From: JAVBQJ01 sp031549115
GTDB taxonomy: Bacteria; Verrucomicrobiota; Lentisphaeria; Victivallales; Victivallaceae
Direction: 5' to 3'
Length of the DNA: 44,378 nt
Assembly (NCBI GenBank): GCA_031549115.1
Contig: JAVBQJ010000137.1
Location: 1-44,378, forward strand
Shown here: piece after piece, positions 1-16,032 of the stretch
Layout: every line of letters begins with the position of its first letter
Position numbering within the stretch: position 1 is the first letter of the stretch
Program-made: the position numbers and the translations under genes
Notes under the pieces: generated by a model
What the model saw: the letters and a program-made list of their open reading frames with translations, nothing else
Database searches by the model: none
Told to the model about the DNA's origin: nothing

Positions 1-326
1 GGGTTTTGTGGGGTGGTCCGGGGGTTTTTCAAGTCAAACCATTTTTCTCCAATGTCCCCCCCTTCCCCCCCCCCGGACCCCACCTCTTTCCCCTCACAAA
101 CCTTTTCAACGTAATTTTTTGCCTCGTTGGGCAAAAAATAAAAGCCTATCAACTCCCGGATGACCTTCAAGCATATCTCCCAACCTTTGCAGCTTCGATT
201 TATGATTGTGCATTCGCACAATCATAAATCATACACAAAAAGGTTTGTGGAAGGGTGGATGGGGGTTCGGGGGAAGGCGGGAAAACACTTTCCTCAAAAG
301 TGGTTTCCCGCCTTCCCCCGAGGCTT
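1..326. repeat. Non-coding G-rich inverted-repeat tract downstream of nadE
   Basis: No credible gene is visible. A G-rich motif (GGTTTGTGG, then G runs) occurs at about 239-285 on the plus strand and in diverged form at about 51-112 on the minus strand. A third version lies at 3-30. GGTCCGGGGG near 16-25 can pair with the C-rich run ending in GGACC near 70-81. A separate perfect hairpin has arms 197-211 and 216-230 with a 4-nt loop. Homopolymer C runs at 55-77 make the exact sequence less certain, so the fold should be read with caution. The tract begins directly behind the nadE stop codon, the same position taken by the other structured elements of this window. Confidence 0.5.
268..320 (-). 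other. Very strong hairpin behind nadE, possible transcript 3' end
   Basis: Arms 268-284 and 304-320 are perfectly complementary over 17 bp. After one mismatch the stem continues for 6 bp (286-291 with 297-302), leaving a 5-nt loop. It starts 7 nt past the nadE stop. There is no U-tract on the minus-strand side, so it is not a textbook intrinsic terminator. It may protect or end the mRNA of the long upstream operon. Confidence 0.5.
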
Positions 327-2201
327 TCACCCCCACACCGCGTTGCTGATGTCGGAGGGCATGCGCCAGTCGCCGCGGGGCGAGAGGGCGATGGTGCCGA
401 CTTTGGGGCCGTCGGGCATGCAATTGCGTTTGAACTGCTGCTGGAAGAAGCGCTTGAGGAAGATCGCCAGTGTGCGTTCGATGGCGGGGGAGGGGCCGAA
501 GGCGGCTTCCGCGAGGAATGCCAGTTTCTCCGGTTCCGCGCCGTATTTGAGAAAATGGTAGAGAAAGAAATCGTGCAGCTCGTAGGCGCCGATCACCGCT
601 TCAGTCTGCTGTTGGATGGTGCCGTCGGGAGCGGGCGGCAGCAGCTCCGGGCTGACCGGGGTGGCGTTGACGTCGCGCAGCACCCGGGCGAGTTCCGGGC
701 CGGATTCGAGGGCGATTTCTTCGATCAGGAAACGGATCAGGGTTTTCGGTACCGATGCGTTGACTGCGTACATCGACATGTGATCGCCGTTGTAGGTGCT
801 CCAGCCGAGCGCGATTTCGGAGAGGTCACCGGTGCCGATGACGAAGCCGTGGTGGCGGTTCGCCAGATCCATCAATATCTGGGTGCGTTCGCGCGCCTGC
901 GCGTTTTCGTAGGTCACATCGTGGCATGCCGGGTCGTGGCCGATGTCGGCGAAGTGCTGGTGGCAGGCCTCTTTGATGTCGACTTCCAGTGTGGAAACGC
1001 CGAGCAGACGGCATAATTCCAGCGCATTGCGGTAGGTGCGGCCGGTGGTGCCGAAGCCGGGCATGGTGACGCCGATCACTGTGGAGGCTGCCAGATCGAG
1101 CAAGCGGCAGCTTTCGACCGCGACGAGCAACGCCAGCGTGGAATCCAGGCCGCCTGAGATACCGATTACCAGCGATTTGGCGCGGGTATGTTCGATCCGA
1201 CGCGCCAGACCGGCGGATTGAATGGCGAGGATTTCGCGGCAGCGTTCGCGGCGCTGCGCTTCCGGCGGCACGAACGGCGTCGGCGCGATCCGGGTGTAAA
1301 CCAGATCGGGGCTCCCCGGCACCTCCGCGAGTTCGAGGGTGCGGAATTTCAACCCCTCCGGCAGTTCGTTGTCGTGGAAGCTGCTTTCCGAAGCGCGGGC
1401 GGTGATAAGCCGCTCGATATCGACATCGCTGTGCAGCAATTGGGATTGCCGGAGAAAACGGGAATTTTCCGCCGCGAGGCGGCCGTTTTCGGCGATCATC
1501 GCGTGCCCGGCGAATACCGCGTCGGTGGTCGACTCGTGCACGCCGGCGGAAGCCAGCACATAGGCCGCGACCAGGCGCGCACTCTGCTGCCTGACCAGTT
1601 CGCGGCGGTAATCGGCCTTGGCGGTGAGTTCGGTCCCGGCCGAGAGATTGCAGATGATCCGGGCGCCGCCGAGCGCGAGCCACGACGACGGCGGCACCAC
1701 GCTCCACAGGTCTTCGCAAATTTCGACGCCGAACGAAACGGTTTCGCCGGCCTGGAAAATCAGGTCGGTTCCGACCGGAATGCCGCGCCATGCGGTGACG
1801 GCGAGGCGCCGGGCCGGCGTGAACTGTCGTTTCTCGTAAAACTCCCGGTAGTTCGGCAGGACGCTTTTGGGGACCAGCCCCCGGATGGCGCCGTGTTGCG
1901 CCACGGCGGCGACATTGTAAACGGCGTCCTGGATGCGTACCGGCAGGCCGAAAACCGCGACGGTTTCGCCGGTGGCGCGGGCGATTTCGAGCGCCCCCTC
2001 CCACGCGGCCTGCAGCAGTCGGGGCTGGAAAAACAGGTCGCCGCACGAGTAGCCGGTCACCGACAATTCGGGAAAGACCACACAGGCGGAGCCCTCGTGG
2101 CGGGCGAGTTGATACAGACGCACGATTTCCGCGGCGTTGGCGGCCGCGTCTCCCAACTCCAGACGCGGCACCGCCGCGCTCAAACGAAAAAATCCAAACA
2201 T
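327..2201 (-). CDS. nadE: Glutamine-dependent NAD+ synthetase
   Basis: Makes NAD+ from deamido-NAD+, ATP and glutamine in the cytoplasm. The 624-aa length fits the two-domain glutamine-dependent form. The N-terminal nitrilase-fold glutaminase shows the Glu-Lys-Cys triad at E45 (FPELS), K112 (VPKSVLPNY) and C162 (EICEDLW). The C-terminal synthetase domain has the ATP-pyrophosphatase loop SGGLDS at 349-354. The gene is the last of a tightly spaced minus-strand series, with 7 nt separating it from the upstream regulator gene. Because it uses glutamine as nitrogen donor, it fits a cluster built around glutamine and glutamate supply. No anomaly is seen. Confidence 0.95.
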   Translation of the reverse strand: MFGFFRLSAAVPRLELGDAAANAAEIVRLYQLARHEGSACVVFPELSVTGYSCGDLFFQPRLLQAAWEGALEIARATGETVAVFGLPVRIQDAVYNVAAVAQHGAIRGLVPKSVLPNYREFYEKRQFTPARRLAVTAWRGIPVGTDLIFQAGETVSFGVEICEDLWSVVPPSSWLALGGARIICNLSAGTELTAKADYRRELVRQQSARLVAAYVLASAGVHESTTDAVFAGHAMIAENGRLAAENSRFLRQSQLLHSDVDIERLITARASESSFHDNELPEGLKFRTLELAEVPGSPDLVYTRIAPTPFVPPEAQRRERCREILAIQSAGLARRIEHTRAKSLVIGISGGLDSTLALLVAVESCRLLDLAASTVIGVTMPGFGTTGRTYRNALELCRLLGVSTLEVDIKEACHQHFADIGHDPACHDVTYENAQARERTQILMDLANRHHGFVIGTGDLSEIALGWSTYNGDHMSMYAVNASVPKTLIRFLIEEIALESGPELARVLRDVNATPVSPELLPPAPDGTIQQQTEAVIGAYELHDFFLYHFLKYGAEPEKLAFLAEAAFGPSPAIERTLAIFLKRFFQQQFKRNCMPDGPKVGTIALSPRGDWRMPSDISNAVWG

Positions 2202-2208
2202 ATGTTCT

Positions 2209-3753
<1,545 letters not shown>

Positions 3754-3768
3754 ACAGTGTGTCTCTTT

Positions 3769-4968
3769 CTAGTTTGCCAGCCGGTCGCGGGCCCGCGCGA
3801 TGCGGGCGACCGCTTCGCCGGTGCGTTCGCGGTCGCCGAACGCGGTCAGCCGGAAGTATCCTTCGCCTTCGGAGCCGAAACCGGCGCCGGGGGTGCCGAC
3901 CACCTCGCAAACTCTTAATAATGTATCCATAAAATGCATGGATTCAAGTCCGCGCGGCAATTTCCACCAGATATAAGGCGCATTTTCTCCTCCGAAGACC
4001 TCGAATCCGGCATCGGCGAGCCCCTCCCGGATGATCCGGGCGTTCTCCATGTAGTAATCGATCAGGGCGGCGGTTTCGCGCAATCCGGCTTCCGAATAGA
4101 CCGCTTCGGCGGCGCGCTGAACGATATACGATACGCCGTTGAACTTGGTGCATTGGCGTCGGTGCCACATCGCGTTGACCGAAACGCCGTCGTATTGCAG
4201 CTCCTCCGGCACCACGGTGAAGGCGCAGCGCATGCCGGTGAAGCCCACCGTCTTGGAAAACGATTTGAATTCGATCGCGACTTCGCGGGCGCCGGGGATT
4301 TCGTAGATGCTGCGCGGCAGCTCCGGGTCGCGGATGTAGGCGGAATAGGCGCTGTCGAAAAGCAGAATCGCGTGTTCGCGGTGGGCGTATTCGACCCAAC
4401 GGGCGAGTTCGGCGCGGCTCAGCACCGTCCCGGTCGGGTTATTGGGGCTGCATAGATAGATCAGGTCGACGTGCTCCGCCGGAAACACCGGGGCAAAGTG
4501 GTGTTCGCGGTTGCTGGCCAGGTAGACGATGCGGCGCCCGGCCATGATATTGCTGTCGCGGTAAACCGGGTACACCGGATCGGGAATGGCGGCGACGGCG
4601 CCTTCGGCAAACAGCTCCTGGATGTTGGCGACGTCGCACTTGGATCCATCGGAGACGAAGATCTCCGAGTTTCTCAATTCGATGCCACGCACCCGGTATT
4701 CGTGTTGACGGATCGCCTCGATCAGGAACGGGTAGCCCTGTTCGGGGCCGTAGCCGCGAAAGGTGGCGGCGTCGGCCATTTCCGCGACCGCGGCATGCAT
4801 GGCGGCGATCACCGCCGGCGTCAACGGACGGGTGACGTCGCCGATGCCGAGGCGGATCAGGTCGGCGCCGGGATGGGTGGCGCAATAGGCCTCGATGCGC
4901 TGGTGCATTTCGGCGAAGAGATAGTTGCCGCCGAGTTCGGCGTAGTGCGGATTCAGGATATCGGACAT
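3769..4968 (-). CDS. dapL: LL-diaminopimelate aminotransferase
   Basis: Converts tetrahydrodipicolinate to LL-diaminopimelate with glutamate as amino donor, a one-step bypass of the succinylase and acetylase routes to lysine and peptidoglycan. The protein is a 399-aa fold-type I PLP enzyme. Visible signatures are SPNNPTGT near 174-181 and the PLP-binding lysine K239 in EFKSFSKTVGFTG. It lies 19 nt behind dapF and 15 nt ahead of the activator gene, so these genes are probably co-transcribed. Using glutamate links it directly to the upstream gltBD products. DapL is typical of Chlamydiae, Lentisphaerota and relatives, plants and some other phyla. Confidence 0.92.
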   Translation of the reverse strand: MSDILNPHYAELGGNYLFAEMHQRIEAYCATHPGADLIRLGIGDVTRPLTPAVIAAMHAAVAEMADAATFRGYGPEQGYPFLIEAIRQHEYRVRGIELRNSEIFVSDGSKCDVANIQELFAEGAVAAIPDPVYPVYRDSNIMAGRRIVYLASNREHHFAPVFPAEHVDLIYLCSPNNPTGTVLSRAELARWVEYAHREHAILLFDSAYSAYIRDPELPRSIYEIPGAREVAIEFKSFSKTVGFTGMRCAFTVVPEELQYDGVSVNAMWHRRQCTKFNGVSYIVQRAAEAVYSEAGLRETAALIDYYMENARIIREGLADAGFEVFGGENAPYIWWKLPRGLESMHFMDTLLRVCEVVGTPGAGFGSEGEGYFRLTAFGDRERTGEAVARIARARDRLAN

Positions 4969-4987
4969 TATGGATTCTCCAGAGTAT

Positions 4988-5818
4988 TTAGCGGCCGACG
5001 GGATAATCGCCGGTGTAGACCATGACGGCGGGGCCGGTCATGTGGACGTGACGGTTGATTTTCGAATATTCGATCTGCAGTTCGCCGCCGTCCAGCAGGA
5101 CACCGACATGGCGGGCGAGGCGTCCGGTTTCGACACCGGCCACCACGGCGGCGCAACTGCCGGTGCCGCAGGCCATGGTGATGCCGCAGCCGCGCTCCCA
5201 GACCCGTAAACGAATCAGATTCGAACCGAGGATTTCGACGAATTCGACGTTGGTTTTTTGCGGAAACCACGGGTGGCATTCGAGCATCGGGCCCCATTCT
5301 GCCAGCGGAACCGCGTGCAGCTCGGGGACGAAGACAATCCAGTGCGGGTTGCCCATCGATACCGCGTTGCCGGTGAAACAATGGCTGCCGATGTCGATGG
5401 CGACATTCCACGCGCTCTCGTCCGGGGGGCCCGCCATCGGGATTTCGCCGCGCCGCAGCCGGGGCACGCCCATATCCACCCGGACATTCCGGTTGTCCAG
5501 CACATAGGGCCGGATGACTCCGGCGCGGGTTTGCAGCTCGAATTCGCTCCCCGGCGCCAGCTTCCGGTCCCGGATGTGATTGGCCACGCAGCGGGTCGCG
5601 TTGCCGCACATTTCGCATTCGCTGCCGTCGGCATTGTAAATGCGCATCTCGAAGCGGTTGCCGCCCTCGGGCGAAAGTGTCACCACGCCGTCGGCGCCGA
5701 TCCCGAAGTGCCGGTCGCACAGGCGCGGCGCCAGGCCGCCCGGATCGAGGCCGGCGTATTGATCGCGTTCGATCACGATGAAGTCGTTCCCCAGTCCCTG
5801 CCATTTGGTGAATCTCAT
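4988..5818 (-). CDS. dapF: Diaminopimelate epimerase
   Basis: Interconverts LL- and meso-diaminopimelate, the step after DapL. The 276-aa length is normal. Both catalytic cysteines are present: C71 in EMCGNATRC and C217 in MACGTGSC. The start has an AAGAAAGGG ribosome site a few bases upstream. Only 40 nt separate the start from structured element A, and I see no clear promoter there. Expression may therefore come by read-through from gltBD or from within element A. Confidence 0.95.
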   Translation of the reverse strand: MRFTKWQGLGNDFIVIERDQYAGLDPGGLAPRLCDRHFGIGADGVVTLSPEGGNRFEMRIYNADGSECEMCGNATRCVANHIRDRKLAPGSEFELQTRAGVIRPYVLDNRNVRVDMGVPRLRRGEIPMAGPPDESAWNVAIDIGSHCFTGNAVSMGNPHWIVFVPELHAVPLAEWGPMLECHPWFPQKTNVEFVEILGSNLIRLRVWERGCGITMACGTGSCAAVVAGVETGRLARHVGVLLDGGELQIEYSKINRHVHMTGPAVMVYTGDYPVGR

Positions 5819-5858
5819 GGTATCGGCCCTTTCTTAATATTGATCGATGTTCTTGGGT

Positions 5859-6089
5859 TCGCCGCCGGTGCGGCGCCTCGTCCGCTCTATGTGGAGATTG
5901 GATTGTCGCTCACGCATCCAATCCGATCTCCACCATCGCTTCCTCGGGCGGCTTCCGCTCGCCTCCCGGCTCGCTTGCTTTACTTTCGCCCCTTTCGAGG
6001 CGCTTTGCGCCTGGGGGCGACCAGCAGAATTCGCCTGCTGGATCGGCGCCTCCGTATGACGGAGTGCAGACCGCCGCTTCGCGGCTCTA
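5859..6089 (-). ncRNA. Structured repeat family 1, copy A (candidate RNA)
   Basis: Begins 4 nt after the gltD stop, on the gltD strand. It aligns along its whole length with copy B at 23364-23579. Hairpins in order (plus coordinates): 6073-6085, GCCGC with a 3-nt loop; 6050-6064, CTCCG stem; 6021-6041, 7-bp stem with 7-nt loop; a stem with a nested hairpin near 5984-6020; a long stem, arms 5919-5933 and 5891-5905, with a 13-nt loop; and a final CGCCG/CGGCG hairpin at 5860-5875. In the long stem and the 7-bp stem several base pairs differ from copy B on both sides, keeping pairing, while both loops are nearly unchanged. No known RNA class was recognised. Confidence 0.72.
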
Positions 6090-6093
6090 TTTT

Positions 6094-7477
6094 TTATTTA
6101 TTTTTTTTAAAATACATTATTATGTCTTGGGCGGTGCGGCGGCCGTCGGCGATGGCGTGCACCACCAGCGAGGCGCCGCGTATCGCGTCTCCGGCCACGA
6201 AAATCCCGCGCTCCGGCGCCGCCAGTATCCGGCCGCGCTCCACCGTCAAGTCCAGCTCCCGCGCCACCGGATGATCGCCGACCCCGGTAAACCCCATCGC
6301 CAACAGCACCAGATCCGCCGGGATATCCTCCCGCGAATTCGGCCGCGTCTGAAATTGCAGCGGCCGCCCCGTCGGCGAAAACTCCCAGTCGACCCGGTCC
6401 ACCTCCAGATGGGTGACCCGGTTGTGTTTGCCGTGGAAGCGCGCGGTCGCGGTATTCCAGCGGCGCATCCCGCCCTCATAATGACTCGACGAACTCCGCA
6501 GCAAATACGGCCACATCGGCCACGGCGTCGATTCCGAACGCGTTTCCGGCGGGCACGGCAGTAACTCCAGTTGCATTACGCTCAGCGCCCCCTGGCGCAG
6601 CGCGGTGCCGACGCAGTCGCTGCCGGTATCGCCGCCGCCGATCACCACCACCCGCTTGCCGGCGGCGGAAACCGGCAAGGTGCCGTATTCACCCGCCAGC
6701 AGCCGGTTCTGCCCGGTCAGAAACTCCAACGCCGGATGGATGCCCGCGAGTTCGCGCCCCGGAACCGGCAGATCCCGGGCTTCCGGCGTTCCGAGCGCGA
6801 TCACCATCGCGTCGAAACGGCGGGTCAGGTACGCGGGCGCAATATCGCGGCCGACCTCGACGCCGCATTCGAAAACGATTCCGGCCTGCCGCATCAGTTC
6901 GATCCGCCGGTCGATCACCGTTTTTTCCAGCTTGAAGTCGGGAATGCCGTAGCGCAACAGTCCGCCGGGGGCGGTGGCCTTTTCAAATACCGTGACCGGA
7001 AAGCCACAGGCGCGCAGCTCGTCCGCCGCGGCGAGCCCGGCGGGACCGGCGCCGACGACGGCGACCTGTTGCGATCTATCGTGTTCCGGTCTGCGCGGCG
7101 TCACCCAACCGGCGGCGAAGGCGTGTTCGACGACGGCCTTTTCCAATTGCCGGATCATCACCGCTTCGGCGGCGATGCCCGAGGTACAGGCGCTCTCGCA
7201 CAACGCCGGGCAGATCCGGCCGGTGAACTCGGGAAAGTTACCGGTCCGGCGCAGAATTTCCCACGCGGTGCGCCAGTCGCCGGCGGCGGCGGCCGCATTC
7301 ATTTCCGGGATCACATTGTCGAGCGGGCAGCCGGTGCCGTGACAGAATGGAATGCCGCAGTTGCGGCAGCGTTCGGCCTGCATGGCCAGCTCCTCTGCGG
7401 ATAGATTCCGCTCCACTTCGGCGAAGTCCCGGACGCGCTCCGGTTCCGGACGGTAGATCGTGTGAATTCGTTCGCTG

Positions 7478-7485
<8 letters not shown>
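6094..7485 (-). CDS. gltD: Glutamate synthase (NADPH) small subunit
   Basis: Passes electrons from NAD(P)H to GltB for reductive transfer of the glutamine amide to 2-oxoglutarate. The start is the ATG at 7485, giving 463 aa. It overlaps the gltB stop by 8 nt and has AAGGAG at a proper distance; the longer open frame upstream runs through gltB coding sequence. Visible features are the N-terminal iron-sulfur cysteines (CRNCGIPFCHGTGC, then CPALCESAC), the FAD-binding VAVVGAGPAG, the NADPH-binding VVVIGGGDTG and a C-terminal GIFVAGDAIRG flavin motif. The stop lies 4 nt ahead of structured element A. Confidence 0.95.
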
Positions 7486-11893
<4,408 letters not shown>

Positions 11894-11934
11894 AAGGATT
11901 TACTCCCTCCTTCGTTATTCCGGCTTTTCTATTG

Positions 11935-11951
11935 TGCATTTCGCGTGCCAA
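11935..11951 (-). promoter_or_regulatory. Sigma-54 promoter of gltBD
   Basis: On the minus strand this reads TTGGCACGCGAAATGCA. The invariant GG and GC are separated by exactly 10 nt and the -24 box TGGCACG is consensus. The same 17 bases occur inverted at 12060-12076 in front of glnN. Predicted transcription start is about 11924, about 31 nt ahead of the gltB ATG. Confidence 0.82.
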
Positions 11952-11980
11952 TCGGTTTCTTGCTCGGCAATGGTGCAATG

Positions 11981-12031
11981 TTTTACAAAAATGTAAAATT
12001 TTCTGTTGTTATATTTTACGCTTTTGTAATA
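11981..12031. promoter_or_regulatory. Paired activator-binding palindromes between gltB and glnN
   Basis: Two 18-bp sites match TTTTAC-N6-GTAAWA: 11981-11998 (both arms perfect) and 12014-12031 (one mismatch). Their centres are 33 bp apart, about three helical turns, so they lie on one DNA face. Measured from each predicted sigma-54 start (about 11924 and 12087), the sites fall at about -65 and -98 in both directions. This is the layout of an enhancer shared by two divergent sigma-54 promoters. The bound protein is inferred to be the activator encoded at 2209-3753. Confidence 0.68.
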
Positions 12032-12059
12032 ATCTCCGAAAAAACCGCTTCAAAGACAG

Positions 12060-12076
12060 TTGGCACGCGAAATGCA
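12060..12076 (+). promoter_or_regulatory. Sigma-54 promoter of glnN
   Basis: TTGGCACGCGAAATGCA with GG-N10-GC spacing, identical to the gltB promoter in inverted orientation. Predicted start of transcription is about 12087. That lies 3' of an in-frame ATG at 12085 and so supports the ATG at 12115 as the glnN start. Confidence 0.82.
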
Positions 12077-12114
12077 TATACCGAATGCAAACAACCGAAA
12101 CCTGGGAGGCGGCT

Positions 12115-14250
<2,136 letters not shown>

Positions 14251-14259
14251 GGACAAATC

Positions 14260-15987
14260 ATGTCGGACGCAATCAGACACGAATGCGCGGTGGCGCTGCT
14301 CCGGCTGCGGAAGCCGCCGGAGTATTACACGGCGAAGTACGGAAGCCATTGCTACGGTTGCGCGAAGCTGGCGATGCTGCTGGAGAAACAGCACAACCGC
14401 GGCCAGGACGGCGCCGGCTTCGGGGTGGTCGGATTGAATCCGCCGCCGGGGATTCCGGCGTACCGGGTGGCGCGCTACGCCGGAGGCGCGGCACTCGGGC
14501 AATTGTTTGAGAAGCTGCAGCGGCAGGACCGGGAAGCCCCGGAGGTGCCGGGCGAGGTTTTTCTCGGGCATCTGCGCTACGGCACTTTTGGCACATCCGG
14601 CGTCGAGGCGTGCCACCCGTTCGTCCGGGCCAGTTCGTACCGCAATCACAATCTGTTGCTGGCGGGCAACTTCAACTTGACCAACATCCGGGAGATTTTC
14701 GATTACCTGCGGGAGACCGGACACGATCCGATGGACGGTGCCGACGGCGAACTGGTACTGACGCTGCTGGGACACTATCTGGAGCAGGCGCTGCTGCCGG
14801 GGCACGGCGCGCCGGATTGGGCGCGGATTTTCCGGGATACGGCACAGCACTTCGACGGCGCGTATACCTTTTGCGCGCTGTCGGGGGACGGGACGGCGCT
14901 GGCGCTGCGGGATCCGGCCGGAATCCGGCCGGGATTCTGGTATTGCGACGACGAAGTGGCGGTGGTGGCGAGCGAGCGCCCGGCGATTCAGACGGCGTTC
15001 GGTGTCGCGAGCGACGCGGTGCGGGAGTTGCCCCCGGGACAGCTTTTGACGGTCGGCCGGGACGGTACGGCGGAGTTGCACGAGTGCCTGAAACCGAAAC
15101 CGTTGCGGCGCTGTGTGTTCGAGCGGATCTATTTTTCGCGCGGCAACGACGCCGATATCCACCGCGAACGCCGGGCATTGGGACGGGCGCTGTTGCCGCG
15201 GGTGATGCCGTATCTGGATGACGAATGGGAGCGCAACTTTTTCTCTTACATTCCGAATACCGCGCAGATCAGCTTTCACGGTCTTTTGGCGGCGGCGATG
15301 GCGTTGCCGGGAGGACGGATGCCGCGTTTCGGACAGATCGCGGTCAAGGACGTGAAATTCCGTACTTTTCTGGCCGACGCGCAGGCGCGGCGCGAGCTTT
15401 TTCAGCATGTTTACGATATCACTTACGGATTGTTGGAGGAGGGGCGCGATACGCTGGTGATGCTGGACGATTCGATCGTGCGCGGCAATACGATGCGGCT
15501 GGCGCTGCTGCCGGTGTTGGACCGGCTGCGGCCGAAGCGGCTGGTGATCGCTTCGGCGGCGCCGCCGGTGTGTTATCCGGACGGCTACGGGATCGACATG
15601 GGGAGTTTGAAGGAGCTGGTGGCGTTCGAGGCGGCGATGCTGCTGCTCGCCCGGCAGGGGAGGGGGGCGGTATTGGAGGAGTGTTACCGCCGGGCGCAAT
15701 GGTATCTGGCACACCCGAAGAAAGAGCCGGAAAATTGCGTCAAACCGTTGTACGACGGCTTGACGGCGGAGGAGCTGGCGCAGGCGATTACCGAGCGGTT
15801 GACGCCGGAGGGAATGCACGCGGAGGTTTGCGTGGTGTTTCAGACCTTGGAGGCGTTGCACCAGGCATGCCCGGAACACCGGGGCGATTGGTATTTCACC
15901 GGAAATTACCCGACCCGCGGCGGAACGACGATGGCGAACCGCGCCCTGGTCCGCTACGTCGAACACATCGAAGGCCGCGCCTATTGA
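14260..15987 (+). CDS. PurF-like class II glutamine amidotransferase with phosphoribosyltransferase domain
   Basis: A 575-aa relative of amidophosphoribosyltransferase. C9 (RHECAV) is the expected Ntn nucleophile after removal of an 8-residue propeptide. QHNRGQDGAG and HLRYGTFG match amidotransferase motifs. The C-terminal domain keeps a PRPP-binding loop, VMLDDSIVRGNT, near residue 400. The CxxC that helps hold the 4Fe-4S cluster in Bacillus-type PurF is missing near the C-terminus (GDWYFTGNYPT). It starts 9 nt behind glnN, so both should respond to the sigma-54 promoter. It resembles a longer PurF paralogue I recall from Bacteroidota. Whether it makes phosphoribosylamine or another amidated product cannot be told; purine synthesis would not normally be tied to glutamine synthetase control. 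Confidence 0.82.
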   Translation: MSDAIRHECAVALLRLRKPPEYYTAKYGSHCYGCAKLAMLLEKQHNRGQDGAGFGVVGLNPPPGIPAYRVARYAGGAALGQLFEKLQRQDREAPEVPGEVFLGHLRYGTFGTSGVEACHPFVRASSYRNHNLLLAGNFNLTNIREIFDYLRETGHDPMDGADGELVLTLLGHYLEQALLPGHGAPDWARIFRDTAQHFDGAYTFCALSGDGTALALRDPAGIRPGFWYCDDEVAVVASERPAIQTAFGVASDAVRELPPGQLLTVGRDGTAELHECLKPKPLRRCVFERIYFSRGNDADIHRERRALGRALLPRVMPYLDDEWERNFFSYIPNTAQISFHGLLAAAMALPGGRMPRFGQIAVKDVKFRTFLADAQARRELFQHVYDITYGLLEEGRDTLVMLDDSIVRGNTMRLALLPVLDRLRPKRLVIASAAPPVCYPDGYGIDMGSLKELVAFEAAMLLLARQGRGAVLEECYRRAQWYLAHPKKEPENCVKPLYDGLTAEELAQAITERLTPEGMHAEVCVVFQTLEALHQACPEHRGDWYFTGNYPTRGGTTMANRALVRYVEHIEGRAY

Positions 15988-16032
15988 AAAATGAAAAAGC
16001 GATATACAGAGACATAAACGGTGATAAGCACG

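Noticed and set aside
268..320. Standard rho-independent terminator of nadE
   Set aside because: The stem is strong but no U-tract follows on the minus strand, so it is reported as a hairpin only.
5859..6089. Lysine riboswitch or other cis-leader for dapF
   Set aside because: Element A lies 40 nt ahead of dapF, but copy B has no gene downstream on its strand, and the fold and conserved bases do not resemble the lysine riboswitch as I know it.
12085..12114. Upstream ATG as the glnN start
   Set aside because: It lies at or before the predicted sigma-54 transcription start and lacks a ribosome site, while the ATG at 12115 has GGGAGG 6 nt upstream.
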